NCBI GenBank assembly: GCA_051649245.1
Contig: JBOFGS010000014.1
Span: 51,426 to 115,425, forward strand
Length of the DNA stretch: 64,000 nucleotides
Origin: Brevinema_A sp051649245
GTDB taxonomy: Bacteria; Spirochaetota; Brevinematia; Brevinematales; Brevinemataceae
Direction of reading: 5' to 3'
A program made the position numbers and the translations under genes. Below are positions 62,789 to 64,000 of this stretch, one piece after another. The notes under the pieces were generated by a model that was not told where the DNA came from, did no database searches, and saw only the letters and a program-made list of their open reading frames with translations. Each line of letters begins with the position of its first letter. Position 1 is the first letter of the stretch.

Positions 62789-63199
62789 ATGTATGGACAT
62801 GAAGCCTATAAAAATACAGATATCGAAACAGCAAGCCGACTAAAATTAGTCGTAATGCTTTATGCTGGTGCGATTCGTTTTATAAATATCACTATTCAAG
62901 CCATTAAGAACAATCAACATGATATCGCAAATCAACATGCTATTAAAGCACAAGATATTGTTAGTGAATTATTAGCATCTTTAAATTTTGAAGCTGGAGA
63001 TATTGCTGATGAACTTTCAAGTCTTTATATTTATGTGCATAAATTGCTCATCGAAGGCAATATCAAAAAAGACCCAACCTTATTTCAAGAAGCTATTGAT
63101 TTACTTGAAAATTTAAAGGATGCTTGGGATAATCTGTTAGCTCAAGAAGAACAAAACACACCTGTCCAAGAAACTAAAAATATCAATATATCAGGCTAA
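62789..63199 (+). CDS. fliS: Flagellar chaperone FliS
   Basis: The 136-residue helical protein starts MYGHEAYKNTDIETASRLKLVVMLYAGAIRFI, the FliS pattern (Y..Y....I.TA....L..MLYDGA), then LNFEAGDIADELSSLYIYVHKLLIEGNIKKDPTLFQEAIDLLENL. It binds flagellin monomers in the cytoplasm and prevents early assembly. GGAGG lies 5 bases before ATG 62789. The next gene starts 9 bases after the stop. Confidence 0.92.
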   Translation: MYGHEAYKNTDIETASRLKLVVMLYAGAIRFINITIQAIKNNQHDIANQHAIKAQDIVSELLASLNFEAGDIADELSSLYIYVHKLLIEGNIKKDPTLFQEAIDLLENLKDAWDNLLAQEEQNTPVQETKNINISG

Positions 63200-63208
63200 G
63201 GAGAGAAC

Positions 63209-64000
63209 ATGAAAAGACCATATTTTAATAAATATCCCCATGACATTCATATTGAAACATTCTCTCTTGACCGAAATACTTTTGAAGAATATGACTTGGA
63301 TAGTTTTAAATACAAATCAAGTAACACTTCTACATTTGAAGAAGATGTTATCCCTGTTTCCGGTGAAGAAATTACAAACTCTTTTCATATAGGGAAAGAA
63401 TTACAATCCCTCAATCAAGATGATTTTAATTTCAAAGAATCACCATCCTTGGACAATAAAAAATTACATACAAGCCCTCATTTAGAAAAGATCTCTCCAT
63501 ATCAAGAGCTGGATAAAGTCTTTTCAGAATTTGACAAAGAAGTTTCAGAATTATTGTTAGACAAATCAGAGTTTGGATTTTCTGAGAAGACTCAAAAAGC
63601 TAGTAGCCCCCATCATCAAACTATACCATCGAAATCTTTTTCAGGAAGTAGCACAAAAGGAATGGATGAATTTGTAACCTCTATCAATGAAGATCCTATT
63701 CAAGAAATTAGTAACGATTCAAATTCTTTGAACAATGTACAAAAAGATCCTTTTATTGATTTTGATCATGCTGTAGAAGAACACAAACCTCTTATCATAG
63801 ACGAATCTTTGAAAAACAAAAAAACTATGTTTTCATTTGATAGCAGTATCTTTAATAAAGATGAACATAACCTAACAAGCACAGAAAAACATCAAGCTGA
63901 TCCTGCAGAATTTGAAGAATCTGAAAACACCTTGCAACACAACACCATGGAAGCTCATACGCTAGATCATGAAATTTCTCTCGATCAACACAAACATCAA
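63209..64000 (+). CDS. Long acidic, disordered protein, cut by window end
   Basis: An open frame of 264 codons runs from ATG 63209 (AAGGAG 5 bases before) to the edge. The text is rich in Ser, Asp, Glu, Lys and His with no membrane segment in the visible part, for example TFEEDVIPVSGEEITNSF and FSEFDKEVSELLLDKSEFGF. It looks intrinsically disordered and repeats short FD/DF-type patterns (DDFNF, EFDKE, IDFDH). The rest, which may hold a folded domain, is outside. Operon partner of fliS. Confidence 0.75.
   Translation, partial: MKRPYFNKYPHDIHIETFSLDRNTFEEYDLDSFKYKSSNTSTFEEDVIPVSGEEITNSFHIGKELQSLNQDDFNFKESPSLDNKKLHTSPHLEKISPYQELDKVFSEFDKEVSELLLDKSEFGFSEKTQKASSPHHQTIPSKSFSGSSTKGMDEFVTSINEDPIQEISNDSNSLNNVQKDPFIDFDHAVEEHKPLIIDESLKNKKTMFSFDSSIFNKDEHNLTSTEKHQADPAEFEESENTLQHNTMEAHTLDHEISLDQHKHQ

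Overview
The window is a contiguous piece of a bacterial chromosome with very low G+C (roughly 30 percent by eye), a high coding density and the standard genetic code (TGA is used as a stop, for example at the potB/potC overlap). Many gene products carry Sec signal peptides or look like outer-membrane or periplasmic proteins, so the cell has two membranes. FliD of the spirochaetal type, FliS, FapA (DUF342), a bactofilin, a divergent sigma-54, a class III adenylate cyclase and pyruvate:ferredoxin oxidoreductase together suggest an anaerobic or microaerophilic, host-associated spirochaete, perhaps of the Brevinema/Brachyspira side. The phylum is an inference; no rRNA lies in the window. Housekeeping promoters are unusually clean: TTGAnn, 17 (rarely 18) bases, TATAAT.

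Layout. 1-5500: the end of a nicotinamide phosphoribosyltransferase gene faces a minus-strand operon in which a polysaccharide-type ABC exporter (permease and ATPase) encloses a FAD-dependent oxidoreductase and ends in a secreted protein; a GH57 glucan-branching-type enzyme lies upstream. 5600-10350: two tandem rhodaneses, rpiB, a small SRPBCC-like protein, a FliD homologue with a Sec signal peptide, and an aldo/keto reductase. 10350-16500: the rimP-nusA-infB-rbfA-nrnA operon behind a strong promoter and an early hairpin; infB carries eleven 30-bp repeats. 16500-21350: a soluble histidine kinase, two genes overlapping tail to tail, clpP-clpX and a small secreted protein. 21450-27800: a polar amino-acid ABC transporter (plus strand) and potABCD (minus strand) facing each other across a shared terminator.

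27800-36100: a short ORF in the pot leader, an LTA-synthase-like membrane sulfatase-fold protein, a six-tRNA operon (Pro, Arg, His, Arg, Leu, Gly) with an archaeal-type Pth2 behind it, a radical SAM enzyme, an M18 aminopeptidase, a pseudo-receiver protein and an outer-membrane protein. 36100-46450: pyruvate kinase preceded by a large acidic membrane protein, then nifJ, recR, ebfC and dnaX (one direction) and an HU-like protein. 46600-54600: an adenylate cyclase operon, a GAF-Fis regulator behind a palindromic operator, a BFD-type ferredoxin, and efp-accB-accC, in which accB has lost its biotinylation motif. 54600-64000: secreted TPR and coiled-coil proteins, then sigma-54, fapA, an unknown helical protein, bactofilin, pdxA, fliS and a long disordered protein cut by the window edge.

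The observation I rate highest is the biotin-less BCCP beside an apparently intact biotin carboxylase. Next are the Sec-targeted FliD, the oxidoreductase inside the exporter operon, the GAF-Fis protein without an AAA+ domain, and the 28-bp perfect inverted repeat that encodes the same C-terminal residues for two convergent genes.
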